A DNA stretch of 64,000 nucleotides from Sporosarcina cyprini (GTDB taxonomy: Bacteria > Bacillota > Bacilli > Bacillales_A > Planococcaceae), in contig NZ_JAKMHX010000021.1 in the NCBI RefSeq assembly GCF_022048975.1, positions 1 to 64,000 of the forward strand. The letters run 5' to 3'. Shown here in pieces: positions 42,119-52,406 of this stretch (the stretch's first letter is position 1; each line of letters opens with the position of its first letter). A model generated the notes under the pieces. The model saw nothing but the letters and a program-made list of their open reading frames with translations. It was not told the DNA's origin and made no database searches. Position numbers and translations under genes: made by a program.

Positions 42119-42880
42119 TTATTTTACTTCCACTGTTTTTTCTTCGTGTTCATGCAAGCCGTTGTCATCTTTTACGTGGATTTTGACTGTGTATTCCCCG
42201 GCTTCCTGGAATGTAAAGGAGGACTGATATTCGCCCTTCGTAGCCTCCTCAGCATCTACCCAATCGTGTTTTTCTTGTCCATCTTTCCAAATTTCGTAAC
42301 GGACCTCTGCTTTTTCCAAAGGTTCGTTGTTCATTTGTAAATGTGTCACTAAATCTGTCGACTTGCCAGCAGCTGGTGCTTCGGGTTCCATGAAATGCAT
42401 GGAAAATCCTTCGCTATGCCCGTGTTCATGGTCACCGCCATGCTCATGGCCTTCCTCAACAGTATAATTTCCCCCATTGCCGACCGTCACAACTTTCTCT
42501 GGCATGGTGTGCATATCACGCGCTGTCACATGAACTTGGATATGGAACTGGCCGTCATGTTCAAAGGAGGTTTCCGCTTTATAAAGGCCTTTTCCTTCAT
42601 TGGATGTTTCGACCTTGTAAGATTCCTCTTTCTTTCCTTCCTCCCATATCTCATAAACCACTTCATTCGCATCATCCACTTGCTCTTCGCCTTGGGTAAC
42701 TACCGTTTCCATTACGATGGTTTCATTGACCTCCGCATTTTCAGGAACGGTTAATTCCACGGAAATGGGGAGGATTTCTTCGCTCTCCGAGGAATCTGGA
42801 GCTGCATTTTCTTTGCTTGTTCCACAGGCTGCCAGCATCATTACCATGCCCGCGCTAATTAGCCAACTTATCTTCTTCAT
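42119..42880 (-). CDS. His-rich lipoprotein with two YtkA-like domains (copper-type)
   Basis: A 253-residue lipoprotein with lipobox LAAC (Cys19) and two FixH/YtkA-like beta-sandwich domains of about 90 residues, each containing a YEIW(E/K)(E/D)G segment. They are joined by a linker rich in His (EEGHEHGGDHEHGHSE, then MHFMEP), which is a plausible copper-binding stretch. GAGGAG lies eight bases before the ATG at 42880. It is divergent from a response regulator-kinase-Sco operon, suggesting a joint role in copper handling or cytochrome oxidase assembly at the membrane (inference). Confidence 0.82.
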   Translation of the reverse strand: MKKISWLISAGMVMMLAACGTSKENAAPDSSESEEILPISVELTVPENAEVNETIVMETVVTQGEEQVDDANEVVYEIWEEGKKEESYKVETSNEGKGLYKAETSFEHDGQFHIQVHVTARDMHTMPEKVVTVGNGGNYTVEEGHEHGGDHEHGHSEGFSMHFMEPEAPAAGKSTDLVTHLQMNNEPLEKAEVRYEIWKDGQEKHDWVDAEEATKGEYQSSFTFQEAGEYTVKIHVKDDNGLHEHEEKTVEVK

Positions 42881-42963
42881 TCGATTTGCTCCTCTCACAC
42901 TACATGCTTAACGTTTACAATAAAGTTCAGTATGATTATATAAACTGATTGAGAAATTCGTGT

Positions 42964-42993
42964 GAAGTAGTGAACTTCATTTTAATTTCACAT
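42964..42993. promoter_or_regulatory. Inverted repeat in the YtkA-like / response regulator intergenic region
   Basis: GAAGT (42964) and ACTTC (42974) form a small palindrome, nested in TGTGAA...TTCACA (42961-42992). It lies between the divergent YtkA-like and response regulator genes and is a candidate binding site for that regulator. Confidence 0.35.
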
Positions 42994-43043
42994 TATCCAA
43001 GCAGACTGTAAGTAATTATGTTTTATTGAAAAGAGGTAAGAGT

Positions 43044-43721
43044 ATGAAAAAACCACTCACCATATTAATCATAGACGACGAGCCTCAAATGAGAAGACTG
43101 ATCAGAACATTTTTAGAGAAGGATGGCTATCTTGTCGAAGAGGCGACGGACGGGCTTCATGCCTTGAGCCGGCTTGGAGAGGTCAAGCCCGATCTATGCA
43201 TCGTGGATGTCATGATGCCCTATATGGATGGATTTACTTTTGCAACTGAACTTAAACAGATTTCGGATATTCCCCTTATCTTTCTCTCTGCGCGCGGAGA
43301 AGAATGGGATAAAGTGCAAGGCCTGAAAATCGGCGGAGATGATTACATTGTCAAACCATTTTTGCCTAGCGAATTGCTGGCGCGTATTGAATCCGTACTT
43401 CGCCGCACATATGGCCGAACCGAAAAAGCGGAAATCCTGAGTGTCGGTCCACTCGTCATCGATACCGATGCCCATACGGTCTCGTTAGACGGAAAACCGA
43501 TCAGCTTAACATTAAAGGAATTTGGCGTGTTGCAAGTGCTGATGAAACACAAAGGACGGGTGTTTACGAGAGAGCAGCTTCTCCACCTTGTTTGGGGACA
43601 AGATCACCAAAGCACAGATCGGACAGTCGATACGCATATTAAAACACTCCGGCTTAAACTGGGGGATTCAGGGAAGTTGATTGAAACTGTCTGGGGCATT
43701 GGCTATAAGTTCGAGGTGTGA
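43044..43721 (+). CDS. OmpR/PhoB-family response regulator
   Basis: A 225-residue regulator. The receiver domain has acidic pair Asp11-Asp12, phosphoacceptor Asp55 (CIVDVMMPYMDG), SA switch residues and Lys in VKPFLPSELLARI. The C-terminal winged helix contains LTLKEFGVLQVLM and DRTVDTHIKTLRLKLGD. It is followed one base later by the kinase gene. The ATG at 43044 is used (AGAGG upstream). It probably controls its own operon and the divergent lipoprotein gene. Confidence 0.93.
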   Translation: MKKPLTILIIDDEPQMRRLIRTFLEKDGYLVEEATDGLHALSRLGEVKPDLCIVDVMMPYMDGFTFATELKQISDIPLIFLSARGEEWDKVQGLKIGGDDYIVKPFLPSELLARIESVLRRTYGRTEKAEILSVGPLVIDTDAHTVSLDGKPISLTLKEFGVLQVLMKHKGRVFTREQLLHLVWGQDHQSTDRTVDTHIKTLRLKLGDSGKLIETVWGIGYKFEV

Positions 43722-43722
43722 C

Positions 43723-45144
43723 ATGAAAAACTTAACCTTGAGCAGGAAACTTCTTGCTGTTCTCCTTTCAAGTATTGCGTTCACTATCTTGTTTTCATTC
43801 TTTTTCATCCATTTCCTGTATTCCAAGCTTTACTTGGACAGCATGGAAGAGTCCATTGTATACCAAGGAAAACGCACAGCCTCTCACTATCACTACGGGG
43901 AACTGAGTGATGAAATTATTGAAAAAATCCAGTGGTATAATATTGTATCCGAATATGAAATTATTGTAGTGGATCAGCTTGATGAATTGACAACGTATTT
44001 TCCATACAAGCTTGATTATAAAAATCTGGTGGACAAGAATGATTATGCCTCCCTTGAAAAAGGAGCCTATGTCGTCAAAAAAGGATATGTGGAGGAATTG
44101 GGACGAGAAGTGCTCGGTGCTATCTTTCCAATCAAAGGAAACGACGGCCTGATCGGTTTCATCTATATCTACGTTCCTCTTGCAGACATTCAGGATGTTT
44201 TCCGTGAGAGCATACCAATCCTCATCGCGGTCGGAACTTTGTTCTTCTTCATCTTGTTCCTCGTCGTGAACCGGGCATGGCAATCGATTTTTAAACCGTT
44301 GCAAGATTTGCAGCACCTGTCCGGAGAAATATCAAAGGGAAATTATACGAAACGGATGCATACAAATCGCAATGATGAAATAGGACAACTGGCTGATGCG
44401 TTCAATTCGATGAGCCATTCTTTGGAGAAACAGGAGGAGCAAAAAAAAGAATTCACCTCCAACATCGTCCATGAATTGCGGACGCCTCTTACGTATATTA
44501 GCGGGTATGTTCATGTCTTGCAGGAGAAGATCTATTCTTCACCAGAAGAAGCAGAATCGTATTTGTCTACCATTGAGAAAGAAACAAAGCGTTTAAATAA
44601 ATTAATTAATGATCTTGCTGAACTTAACCATCTGCAAGATGGCATGTATAAAATGGAGCGACAGCCGATTGCCATCGCACAATTGTTGCTCGACACACTT
44701 GAGCTATTTCAATTCCGTTTGACCGAAAAAAATGTGGAAATACAAATGGAACTGGAGGAAGACATCATTGTAGAAGGAGATCCACAACGAATCCAGCAAG
44801 TTTTTTACAATACAATTGATAACGCAATCAAATACGCCGATCCTAACAGCATACTACGACTACAGCTGAGAAAAATGGATGGACAGGTTTCCTACAGACT
44901 GACCAATTCAGGCATCTCCATACCCGAAGAGGATCTTGCCCGCATCGGTGAACGCTTTTTCAGAACGGATAAAGCGAGGAACCGAACAACGGGTGGTACA
45001 GGTCTCGGCCTATCGATTGTTAAAGAAATTGTCAGGATGCACGGTGGCACGTTTACTATGGAGAGTGATGAAACAAACGGGACAACTGTAACGATCGGGT
45101 TGCCTACCTTATCTACTGGCAGAAGGGATGAATCTCATGAATAA
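43723..45144 (+). CDS. Sensor histidine kinase
   Basis: A 473-residue membrane kinase. Two membrane helices (about residues 11-33 and 165-188) flank a ~130-residue extracytoplasmic sensor domain; then come a HAMP linker, an H-box NIVHELRTPL (His about 250), and an ATPase domain with N-box DNAIKYA and G-boxes GGTGLGLSIV. The H-box is VHELRTP, where SHELRTP is common. The gene partners with the response regulator directly upstream and overlaps the sco gene. The signal is unknown; copper or redox state is inferred from the neighbours. Confidence 0.92.
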   Translation: MKNLTLSRKLLAVLLSSIAFTILFSFFFIHFLYSKLYLDSMEESIVYQGKRTASHYHYGELSDEIIEKIQWYNIVSEYEIIVVDQLDELTTYFPYKLDYKNLVDKNDYASLEKGAYVVKKGYVEELGREVLGAIFPIKGNDGLIGFIYIYVPLADIQDVFRESIPILIAVGTLFFFILFLVVNRAWQSIFKPLQDLQHLSGEISKGNYTKRMHTNRNDEIGQLADAFNSMSHSLEKQEEQKKEFTSNIVHELRTPLTYISGYVHVLQEKIYSSPEEAESYLSTIEKETKRLNKLINDLAELNHLQDGMYKMERQPIAIAQLLLDTLELFQFRLTEKNVEIQMELEEDIIVEGDPQRIQQVFYNTIDNAIKYADPNSILRLQLRKMDGQVSYRLTNSGISIPEEDLARIGERFFRTDKARNRTTGGTGLGLSIVKEIVRMHGGTFTMESDETNGTTVTIGLPTLSTGRRDESHE

Positions 45145-45697
45145 AAAATGGATAAGTGTTCTCATGCTGCTTGTTTTATTGACAGGATGCGGCGCGAAAA
45201 ACCATTCAGGGCCAAGTATTCCCCCTTTTGCATTTACAGATCAGGACGGTCATGAATTTGGAACGGAACAACTACGCGATAAAATATGGATCGCCAGCTT
45301 CATTTTCACAAAATGTGAAACCGTTTGTTCACCGATGACAAGTGAAATGGCTGATTTACAGAAGATAATGCGTGAAGAAGGCTTGGATGTTGAATTTGTT
45401 TCGTTCACTGTGGATCCGACTGTTGATTCCCCGGAAATTTTAAAACAATATATAGGACAGTTCACTGACGATGAATCCAACTGGCATATGTTGACGGGCT
45501 ATTCACAAGAGGATATTGAGGAAATGGCGGTCTCGGAGTTTCAGACCATTGTCCAAAAACCGAAAACCTCGAGCCAAGTCATTCATGGCACGAATTTTTA
45601 TCTGATCGACCGGGAAGGATATATAGTGGATGAATACAATTATGTCGATGATCAGTATATAAAACAAATGATCCGTGATATTAAGAAGCTAAAATGA
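45137..45697 (+). CDS. sco: SCO1/SenC-family lipoprotein (copper chaperone / thiol-redox protein)
   Basis: A 186-residue lipoprotein with lipobox LTGC (Cys18) and a thioredoxin-like domain. It has the copper-binding pair CETVC in FIFTKCETVCSPM (about residue 59) and the third ligand His in QVIHGTNFYLID (about residue 150). Sco proteins load copper into the CuA centre of cytochrome c oxidase. It overlaps the kinase gene by eight bases, so it belongs to the two-component operon. The ATG at 45137 is used rather than the one at 45128, which abuts the ribosome site. Confidence 0.9.
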   Translation: MNKKWISVLMLLVLLTGCGAKNHSGPSIPPFAFTDQDGHEFGTEQLRDKIWIASFIFTKCETVCSPMTSEMADLQKIMREEGLDVEFVSFTVDPTVDSPEILKQYIGQFTDDESNWHMLTGYSQEDIEEMAVSEFQTIVQKPKTSSQVIHGTNFYLIDREGYIVDEYNYVDDQYIKQMIRDIKKLK

Positions 45698-45776
45698 GAT
45701 TATTCTTTCGTTTGTTTTCATGGTCCTAAAACTGATAGGATGAACATAAACAAAACTCGCATCGGGAGGTTTTACA

Positions 45777-46088
45777 GTGAGTGAACCGATGAAAGAAGTC
45801 ATATCCAGCCTTCCCTTTTTCAAAGTGGAACGGTCGGTTGAGTGGTTTGAACAGAAACAGCAGCAATCGGCTCATGCGATTCACTTGTACGTCGAAAAAA
45901 TTTGCACGCCCAGTCATACCTTTGAACTGACGCATGTCCATGATGTATCGTACCGGCCTTTTTCAAACGGCGACGGACTCTTCTATTTGCATACAAATCA
46001 AGGTCTCTTCACTTTCGAAGTAAAAACGGATCCTACCGATTTCATGACGTCGTACCGCAAGTTGCGAGGAGATTTTTATCCGATGTGA
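45777..46088 (+). CDS. Small cytosolic protein of unknown function
   Basis: A 103-residue protein starting at a GTG (45777) with GGGAGG seven bases upstream. The second half, THVHDVSYRPFSNGDGLFYLHTNQGLFTFEVKTDP, has alternating hydrophobic strands like a PH-type fold. No signal or membrane segment is present. I do not recognise the family. Confidence 0.65.
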   Translation: MSEPMKEVISSLPFFKVERSVEWFEQKQQQSAHAIHLYVEKICTPSHTFELTHVHDVSYRPFSNGDGLFYLHTNQGLFTFEVKTDPTDFMTSYRKLRGDFYPM

Positions 46089-46112
46089 AATGGAATTCCC
46101 CCTACTGTATTT

Positions 46113-46137
46113 GTTTAATTCTTTGCATTCGAGGTAT
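46113..46137 (+). promoter_or_regulatory. SigB-type promoter of yflT
   Basis: GTTTAA (46113-46118), a 13-bp spacer and AGGTAT (46132-46137) match the Bacillus SigB consensus GTTTAA-N12-14-GGGTAT with one mismatch. It lies 32 bp before the start codon of a general stress protein gene. Confidence 0.65.
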
Positions 46138-46169
46138 AGATAGACAAATACGTTTTGGAGGGATTATTT

Positions 46170-46490
46170 ATGACATTGAAAAAAATTGTTGAAAATGCAG
46201 TACAAGCCAAAAAAGAAATCGAAGAGTTGACAGCTCAAGGCTATACAAATGATGATATTTACATTTTCGCACATGATAAAAAACGTTCGGACGATATTAC
46301 AGAAGCGCTCGATACAGAAAAAGTCGGCATGGCGGAGCAAGGCTTCCTCGACAGCATGAAAAATATGTTCACTTCCCGTGGAGATGAGCTGCGTAACAAG
46401 ATGGAGGCTGCTGGCCTGACTGCAGAAGAAGCTGCAGATGCAGAGCGCGAATTGGACCACGGCAAACTAGTATTAATTGCAAAAAAATAA
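46170..46490 (+). CDS. yflT: General stress protein, YflT/GSP17M domain
   Basis: A 106-residue hydrophilic protein. The N-terminal YflT domain (ENAVQAKKEIEELTAQGYTNDDIYIFAHDKKRSDDITEAL) is followed by an acidic helical region with LTAEEAADAERELDHGKLVL. B. subtilis YflT is a SigB-dependent general stress protein, and the SigB-like promoter here agrees. The ATG at 46170 has GGAGGG seven bases upstream. A terminator follows at 46502. Confidence 0.88.
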   Translation: MTLKKIVENAVQAKKEIEELTAQGYTNDDIYIFAHDKKRSDDITEALDTEKVGMAEQGFLDSMKNMFTSRGDELRNKMEAAGLTAEEAADAERELDHGKLVLIAKK

Positions 46491-46501
46491 ACGTAAGTCT
46501 A

Positions 46502-46535
46502 GACTCTATCCGTCAGCGGATAGGGTCTTTCTTTG
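46502..46535 (+). terminator. Rho-independent terminator of yflT
   Basis: GACTCTATCCG (46502-46512) pairs with CGGATAGGGTC (46517-46527) with one G-T pair, followed by TTTCTTTG. Confidence 0.85.
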
Positions 46536-46588
46536 CTTTCCCCCACTTTCATTTTCATGTATGATGTAGATGGAAAGCAGGTGCGATT

Positions 46589-46975
46589 ATGGATTCGAAA
46601 CTTTGGAAGCTTGGGTTCTTTACGGCTTTGACATCGTTCGTCCTTCTAATACTGGGTACACGAACAATTTTAGGAAACCAACTAGAGGTTAAAAACTATT
46701 TGACATTCGCCGTTTTTGGCCTGACGGTCGGCATGCTGGCGACTCTCTTGCGATTTTACAAAATGAAGGCTGGCTTTTGGATTTTCATGGCCTCTTTAGT
46801 AATCGGCTTCGCAGAAATGTTCCGAAGCTTTATTATGGACAAGAATGGCTGGGGAGATATCGCGGGAATTCTATCTCTCTTTATCATTACATCTTTTGGG
46901 TTTGGCATTACGTTGATCGTCCAGGCGATCAAAATGTTACTTTCCTCATCCAACCGGTCAAACCGCTCATCTTGA
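46589..46975 (+). CDS. Four-helix membrane protein of unknown function
   Basis: A 128-residue protein with four hydrophobic segments (about residues 8-25, 36-54, 60-80 and 93-115) and a short Ser/Asn/Arg tail. GCAGGTG precedes the ATG, and a terminator lies at 46987. The family is not recognised. Confidence 0.65.
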   Translation: MDSKLWKLGFFTALTSFVLLILGTRTILGNQLEVKNYLTFAVFGLTVGMLATLLRFYKMKAGFWIFMASLVIGFAEMFRSFIMDKNGWGDIAGILSLFIITSFGFGITLIVQAIKMLLSSSNRSNRSS

Positions 46976-46986
46976 ATGGACAAGGG

Positions 46987-47011
46987 CTAGAACAATTCGT
47001 TTCTAGTCTTT
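46987..47011 (+). terminator. Terminator after the four-helix membrane protein gene
   Basis: CTAGAA (46987-46992) pairs with TTCTAG (47001-47006), followed by TCTTTTT. The rest of 47012-47330 shows no gene I can support. Confidence 0.6.
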
Positions 47012-47336
47012 TTATGTACCTGAAAATGGAGATGGAGACGCAAGTGCTGCTATTTCCTAGGCAGTCGGTTGTGCTGACAGCTTTTCCAAGTTAGGAAATC
47101 ATGGATATAAAGCAAACCAGATGCTGGCTCGTATGTGACAACAACGTCTTCAACCTAGACAGCTTCTGCATAAGAAACGTCTAGTGTCGTGGTGTTTTTT
47201 CTGCTGTTTTGATAACTTGTTCTTTAGTTATTTACCACGATAATCCTGTAAAAAAATGTTTATTCCTATATAAAGTACATGATTTGTGATATGATAAGGA
47301 CGTAGTATACGGGAACTACTAGACTTCTCTTAGTCA

Positions 47337-47355
47337 CCTTCCTAAAAGAGGAAGG
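47337..47355 (+). promoter_or_regulatory. Hairpin that hides the ribosome-binding site of a small gene
   Basis: CCTTCCT (47337-47343) pairs perfectly with AGGAAGG (47349-47355) across a five-base loop. The right arm is the Shine-Dalgarno sequence of the GTG at 47358, so the RNA fold would block its translation. Confidence 0.55.
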
Positions 47356-47357
47356 AA

Positions 47358-47589
47358 GTGAAAACGAATTTCTATTAACTTAACAAAATCATTATTTGAT
47401 ATCTTAACGGAATATCCATCGACCGATATATCATTAACCTTCAATGACGAAAAACAAGTGCCTCGGTTATCCATAAGTTATCAAGAAAATCGCTACCAGT
47501 TATTGAATTTGCAGAAAAACACAATCGTCTCTTATGAAGATCTAGATTCTGCAATCGTTGCCATAAAAAAAGGATTGAATAATAAATGA
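47358..47589 (+). CDS. Small protein gene needing a +1 frameshift or an ATT start (or a decayed gene)
   Basis: The GTG at 47358 has a good ribosome site but reads only MKTNFY before TAA (47376-47378). The +1 frame is open without interruption from 47362 to a TGA at 47587. It encodes a natural-looking sequence: LTKSLFDILTEYP, then ISLTFNDEKQVPRLSISYQE and ending AIVAIKKGLNNK (about 70 residues). The frame has no ATG, GTG or TTG near its 5' end; ATT codons at 47368 and 47374 are the only candidates. A clean terminator follows. Possibilities are programmed +1 shifting at TAT-TAA-C, an ATT start, or a one-base mutation. The family is not recognised. Confidence 0.5.
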
Positions 47590-47598
47590 TAGATTTAC

Positions 47599-47627
47599 AA
47601 CCTCAAACACGCTTTGAGGTTTTTTTG
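47599..47627 (+). terminator. Terminator after the small frameshifted gene
   Basis: AACCTCAAA (47599-47607) pairs perfectly with TTTGAGGTT (47613-47621), followed by TTTTT. It lies ten bases past the TGA at 47587. Confidence 0.85.
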
Positions 47628-47771
47628 CGCCTTACATAAATAGTAATCAATCTCCAATACTCCAATTCTGTACACTACTCAGGTGGACTTTCGTTCCTCA
47701 CTCCAAAACTTGAACCCCCGCCACTTTTTAGTTGTAATCGGGATATTTACACTCGCCTTGAAATATAGTAG

Positions 47772-49220
<1,449 letters not shown>

Positions 49221-49234
49221 ATTCCCTTGAAATA

Positions 49235-49289
49235 AAATAGACTGCCATCCAGCCGAATCAGTTCGGGCAGATGGCAGTCTTTTATTTTG
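49235..49289. terminator. Bidirectional terminator between tpl and rlmN
   Basis: AAAATAGACTGCCATC (49235-49250) pairs with GATGGCAGTCTTTTATTTT (49271-49289). It serves both convergent genes. Confidence 0.9.
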
Positions 49290-49300
49290 GTGGAGTGCTC

Positions 49301-50368
49301 TTACGCATTCACTTTATTTTTCTTAATTTGTTTACTGCGAAGCTGACCGCATGCCGCGTCAATATCCGTTCCATGCTCCAAACGGACGCCGCAATTAATT
49401 CCGCGCTTTTTCAGCGTCTCATAAAACGTCTTAATGGATGCCGGTTCACTGCGCTGGTACTGGCTATGTTCATCAACCGGATTGTATGGAATCAGGTTGA
49501 CATACGATAAGTGCCGCTTATTATAAAGCAACTTCGCCAGTTGTTCCGCTTCCGCAGCATGATCGTTGACATCGTTGAGCAAGATATATTCAAACGTAAT
49601 CCGGCGATTGGTCGTTTCCAAGTAGTAATCGATCGCTTCCATCAATTTCTCGATTGGATACGCTTTGTTAATTTTCATAATTTGCGTGCGCAGTTCATTG
49701 TTCGGTGCGTGAAGCGACACTGCTAGATTAATTTGGATATTCTCTTCCGCGAATTCGCGGATCTTCGGCGTCAATCCACTTGTCGATACAGTAATATGAC
49801 GAGCTCCAATCGATAACCCTTTTTGGTCGTTTACGACACGAAGGAAATTCATCAAATTGGTATAATTGTCGAACGGCTCACCAATTCCCATGACGACGAT
49901 ATGGCTGACCCGTTCCTCTTCCCCAAGCTCGTCCAAATGCTGTTGGACCTTCATGATCTGACCGACAATTTCTCCTGCATCCAAATCTCGATTTTTCCGC
50001 AGCAAGCCGCTGGCGCAGAAACTACAGCCGATGTTGCAGCCGACTTGAGTCGTTACGCAGACCGATTGGCCGTAAGGAAACTTCATCAATACCGTTTCAA
50101 TCAAATTGCCGTCCTGCATTTTGAATAAAAACTTGATCGTGCCGTCTGCCGAAACTTGTTTGACTTCCTGTTCCAATGTTTGGATTTGGAAGTTATCCTC
50201 CAACAATTGAAGGCATTCTTTATTTATATTCTTCATGTCCTCAAAGCGGACTACTCGTTTTTTATAGAGCCAATCCCAAACCTGTGCGGCACGGAATTTC
50301 TTTTGTCCCTGTTCCACTAACCAATCTGTCAGCTGCTCCAAAGTCAAACCGTAAATTGATTTTTTCAT
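49301..50368 (-). CDS. rlmN: 23S rRNA (adenine2503-C2)-methyltransferase RlmN
   Basis: A 355-residue radical SAM enzyme with the cluster motif CNIGCSFC (about residue 110), the GEPFDNY segment and the C-terminal Cys in DIDAACGQL that forms the covalent intermediate. It methylates C2 of A2503 in 23S rRNA and A37 of some tRNAs. The ATG at 50368 is used, since GAGG lies seven bases upstream; the frame continues 27 bases further 5'. It is monocistronic and unrelated in function to the neighbouring his genes. Confidence 0.95.
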   Translation of the reverse strand: MKKSIYGLTLEQLTDWLVEQGQKKFRAAQVWDWLYKKRVVRFEDMKNINKECLQLLEDNFQIQTLEQEVKQVSADGTIKFLFKMQDGNLIETVLMKFPYGQSVCVTTQVGCNIGCSFCASGLLRKNRDLDAGEIVGQIMKVQQHLDELGEEERVSHIVVMGIGEPFDNYTNLMNFLRVVNDQKGLSIGARHITVSTSGLTPKIREFAEENIQINLAVSLHAPNNELRTQIMKINKAYPIEKLMEAIDYYLETTNRRITFEYILLNDVNDHAAEAEQLAKLLYNKRHLSYVNLIPYNPVDEHSQYQRSEPASIKTFYETLKKRGINCGVRLEHGTDIDAACGQLRSKQIKKNKVNA

Positions 50369-50464
50369 TGCAATTCCTCGCTTCTCGTTTTGCATTCAGT
50401 CAGTATACCACAAATCTGACAGGAAGTTAACTCACAGCCGTTGAAAAACATCCTCATTTTACGG

Positions 50465-50647
50465 TTATTTTGCGTCTTTTCTTTGAACTTTATCCTGTTT
50501 AATTTTCATGAATAGTACGAGCACATTCATGAGCGTCAATACAGTAAGCATTACGCCGATCCACGTATGCCCTTTCATAAAGCGATCGATTGTGAAATAG
50601 GTTAGAAAAATGATTAGTGCAACATCAATGTATTTGGGTGTCATCAT
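50465..50647 (-). CDS. Small two-helix membrane protein, unknown function
   Basis: A 60-residue protein with two hydrophobic helices (about residues 6-22 and 29-47) and a basic tail KIKQDKVQRKDAK. GGAGGGG lies six bases before the ATG at 50647. It sits 48 bp downstream of hisC with no clear terminator between, so it may be the last gene of the his transcript. The family is not recognised. Confidence 0.6.
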   Translation of the reverse strand: MMTPKYIDVALIIFLTYFTIDRFMKGHTWIGVMLTVLTLMNVLVLFMKIKQDKVQRKDAK

Positions 50648-50695
50648 TGTCATCCCCTCCCCTTCTTTTATCTCTTAGGGTCTAGTATAACAGCT

Positions 50696-51775
50696 TTACG
50701 GATGGACGGGTGACGCGGATGCCAATATGGAAGACAATTCATTCAAAAATAAATCCATCTGTTCATCAGTCCCGATCGTGATGCGAATAAAATCGGAAAT
50801 TCTTTCGGCATTGAAATGCCGGACAAGGATGCCACAAGCCTTTAATTGTTCGTAAATGGCATGGCCTTCCCATTCATCATGCTGGATAAAAACGAAGTTA
50901 GCGGCAGACGGAAGCACTTTAAAATTCATTTTTTGTAGTTGCTTAATCACTCGCTCGCGCGTTCTAAGAATTGCCGCTGTCGTCTTCCGGAAATACTCCA
51001 CGTCTTCCATAGCCGCCTTCGCTCCTGCCAGTGCCAATCGGTCGATCGGATAGGAGTTAAACGAATCTTTGATGCGAATCAATCCTTCAATCAACTTTTC
51101 GTTCCCGATCGCATAACCGACCCGCAGACCTGCAAGAGATCTTGATTTTGACATCGTTTGAACGACGAGCAAGTTATCATAGGTTTGAACAAGCCGGGCA
51201 GCAGATTTCGGGGCAAAGTCAATATACGCCTCGTCGATGATGACGACTCGCCCTTCATTCTCCTTCACAATCCGTTCGATCTCATCCAGTTCCTTATATA
51301 AACCGGTAGGTGCATTCGGGTTCGGCAAAATCACGCCTCCTGCTGATTGAAAAAACTGTTCCGCCGGCAGTGTAAAATCATCTTTCAAGCTAATTTGTTC
51401 ATAGGAAATATCAAAGAGTTTGGCATAAACCGGATAGAAACTATATGTTACATCCGGAAAAAGAATCGGTTTGCCTGGTTCGAAAAAGGCCATAAATGAG
51501 AAAGCAAGCACTTCATCGGAGCCATTGCCGACGAAAATATTTTTTTTCGAAAAGCCAAACGACTCGGCAATCGTATCCCGCAATTCATCCGCACTGGGCG
51601 AAGGGTAGCGCTGCAAATTCCGTTGCATTTCCTCCTGGATCGCTTGAATGACGGCTGGACTTGGGGGATACGGATTTTCATTCGTATTCAGCTTAATCAG
51701 ACCTTCCAGCTCCAGCTGTTCACCTGGTATGTAAGGATCCGTGCGCCGCACCATAGAACTCCACAGTTCAGTCAT
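50696..51775 (-). CDS. hisC: Histidinol-phosphate aminotransferase
   Basis: A 359-residue class II aminotransferase. Motifs include [13 protein letters not shown] (residue 28), [17 protein letters not shown], and the PLP-lysine segment [19 protein letters not shown] (about residue 208). It transfers an amino group from glutamate to imidazole-acetol phosphate. The start overlaps hisIE by eight bases, so it is the last his gene of the operon. In many Bacilli hisC lies elsewhere with aro genes; placing it at the end of the his operon is less common there. Confidence 0.95.
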   Translation of the reverse strand: MTELWSSMVRRTDPYIPGEQLELEGLIKLNTNENPYPPSPAVIQAIQEEMQRNLQRYPSPSADELRDTIAESFGFSKKNIFVGNGSDEVLAFSFMAFFEPGKPILFPDVTYSFYPVYAKLFDISYEQISLKDDFTLPAEQFFQSAGGVILPNPNAPTGLYKELDEIERIVKENEGRVVIIDEAYIDFAPKSAARLVQTYDNLLVVQTMSKSRSLAGLRVGYAIGNEKLIEGLIRIKDSFNSYPIDRLALAGAKAAMEDVEYFRKTTAAILRTRERVIKQLQKMNFKVLPSAANFVFIQHDEWEGHAIYEQLKACGILVRHFNAERISDFIRITIGTDEQMDLFLNELSSILASASPVHP

Positions 51776-52406
51776 TGGCAGGCACTTCCTTTTTCAAACG
51801 GCGCTCGCGCAAAACGCCAATTACATCGTCCGTTGATACTTCCGCTAGTTCCATTAGGACCAGTGCATGGTAAACCAAATCAGCCAGTTCGTTTTTCAGC
51901 TCTGTTGGATCCTCATTTTTAGCAGCGATGACGACTTCCGTCGCTTCTTCCCCAATCTTTTTGCAAACTTTATCGATCCCTTCTCGGAAAAGATAAGAAG
52001 TATAAGAACCTTCTATCGGATTGTTGCGTCTGCCTTGAATCTCTTCCGACAGCTCAAGCAAGATATTCCGAGCCTTTGGTTCCCCGGATACAGGGGTGAA
52101 AAAACATGTTTCTTCACCTGTATGGCAAGCAGGACCCAATGCATCGACTTGGATAAGAACGGTATCTTTATCGCAGTCGACGGAAAGGTTCTTCACAAGC
52201 TGCTTATTGCCCGAAGTAGCTCCTTTATTCCATAATTCCTGCCGCGATCGGCTATAAAACCATGTTTCCCCCGTCTCCACTGTTTGCCGGATCGATTCCT
52301 CGTTCATATAAGCAAGCATTAACACGTCGCCTGTCTTTTGATCCTGTACAATCGCAGGAATCAAACCTTCTTCATTGAATCGCAATCCTTCCAACTTACT
52401 CAGCAT
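51768..52406 (-). CDS. hisI: Bifunctional phosphoribosyl-AMP cyclohydrolase / phosphoribosyl-ATP pyrophosphatase
   Basis: A 212-residue HisIE fusion. The N-terminal cyclohydrolase domain has [14 protein letters not shown] and the metal sites DCDKD and [10 protein letters not shown] (about residues 75-100). The C-terminal pyrophosphatase domain has [19 protein letters not shown] and [13 protein letters not shown]. It catalyses steps 2 and 3 of histidine synthesis. The ATG at 52406 lies nine bases after AAAGG and overlaps the end of hisF by eleven bases. Confidence 0.95.
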   Translation of the reverse strand: MLSKLEGLRFNEEGLIPAIVQDQKTGDVLMLAYMNEESIRQTVETGETWFYSRSRQELWNKGATSGNKQLVKNLSVDCDKDTVLIQVDALGPACHTGEETCFFTPVSGEPKARNILLELSEEIQGRRNNPIEGSYTSYLFREGIDKVCKKIGEEATEVVIAAKNEDPTELKNELADLVYHALVLMELAEVSTDDVIGVLRERRLKKEVPAND

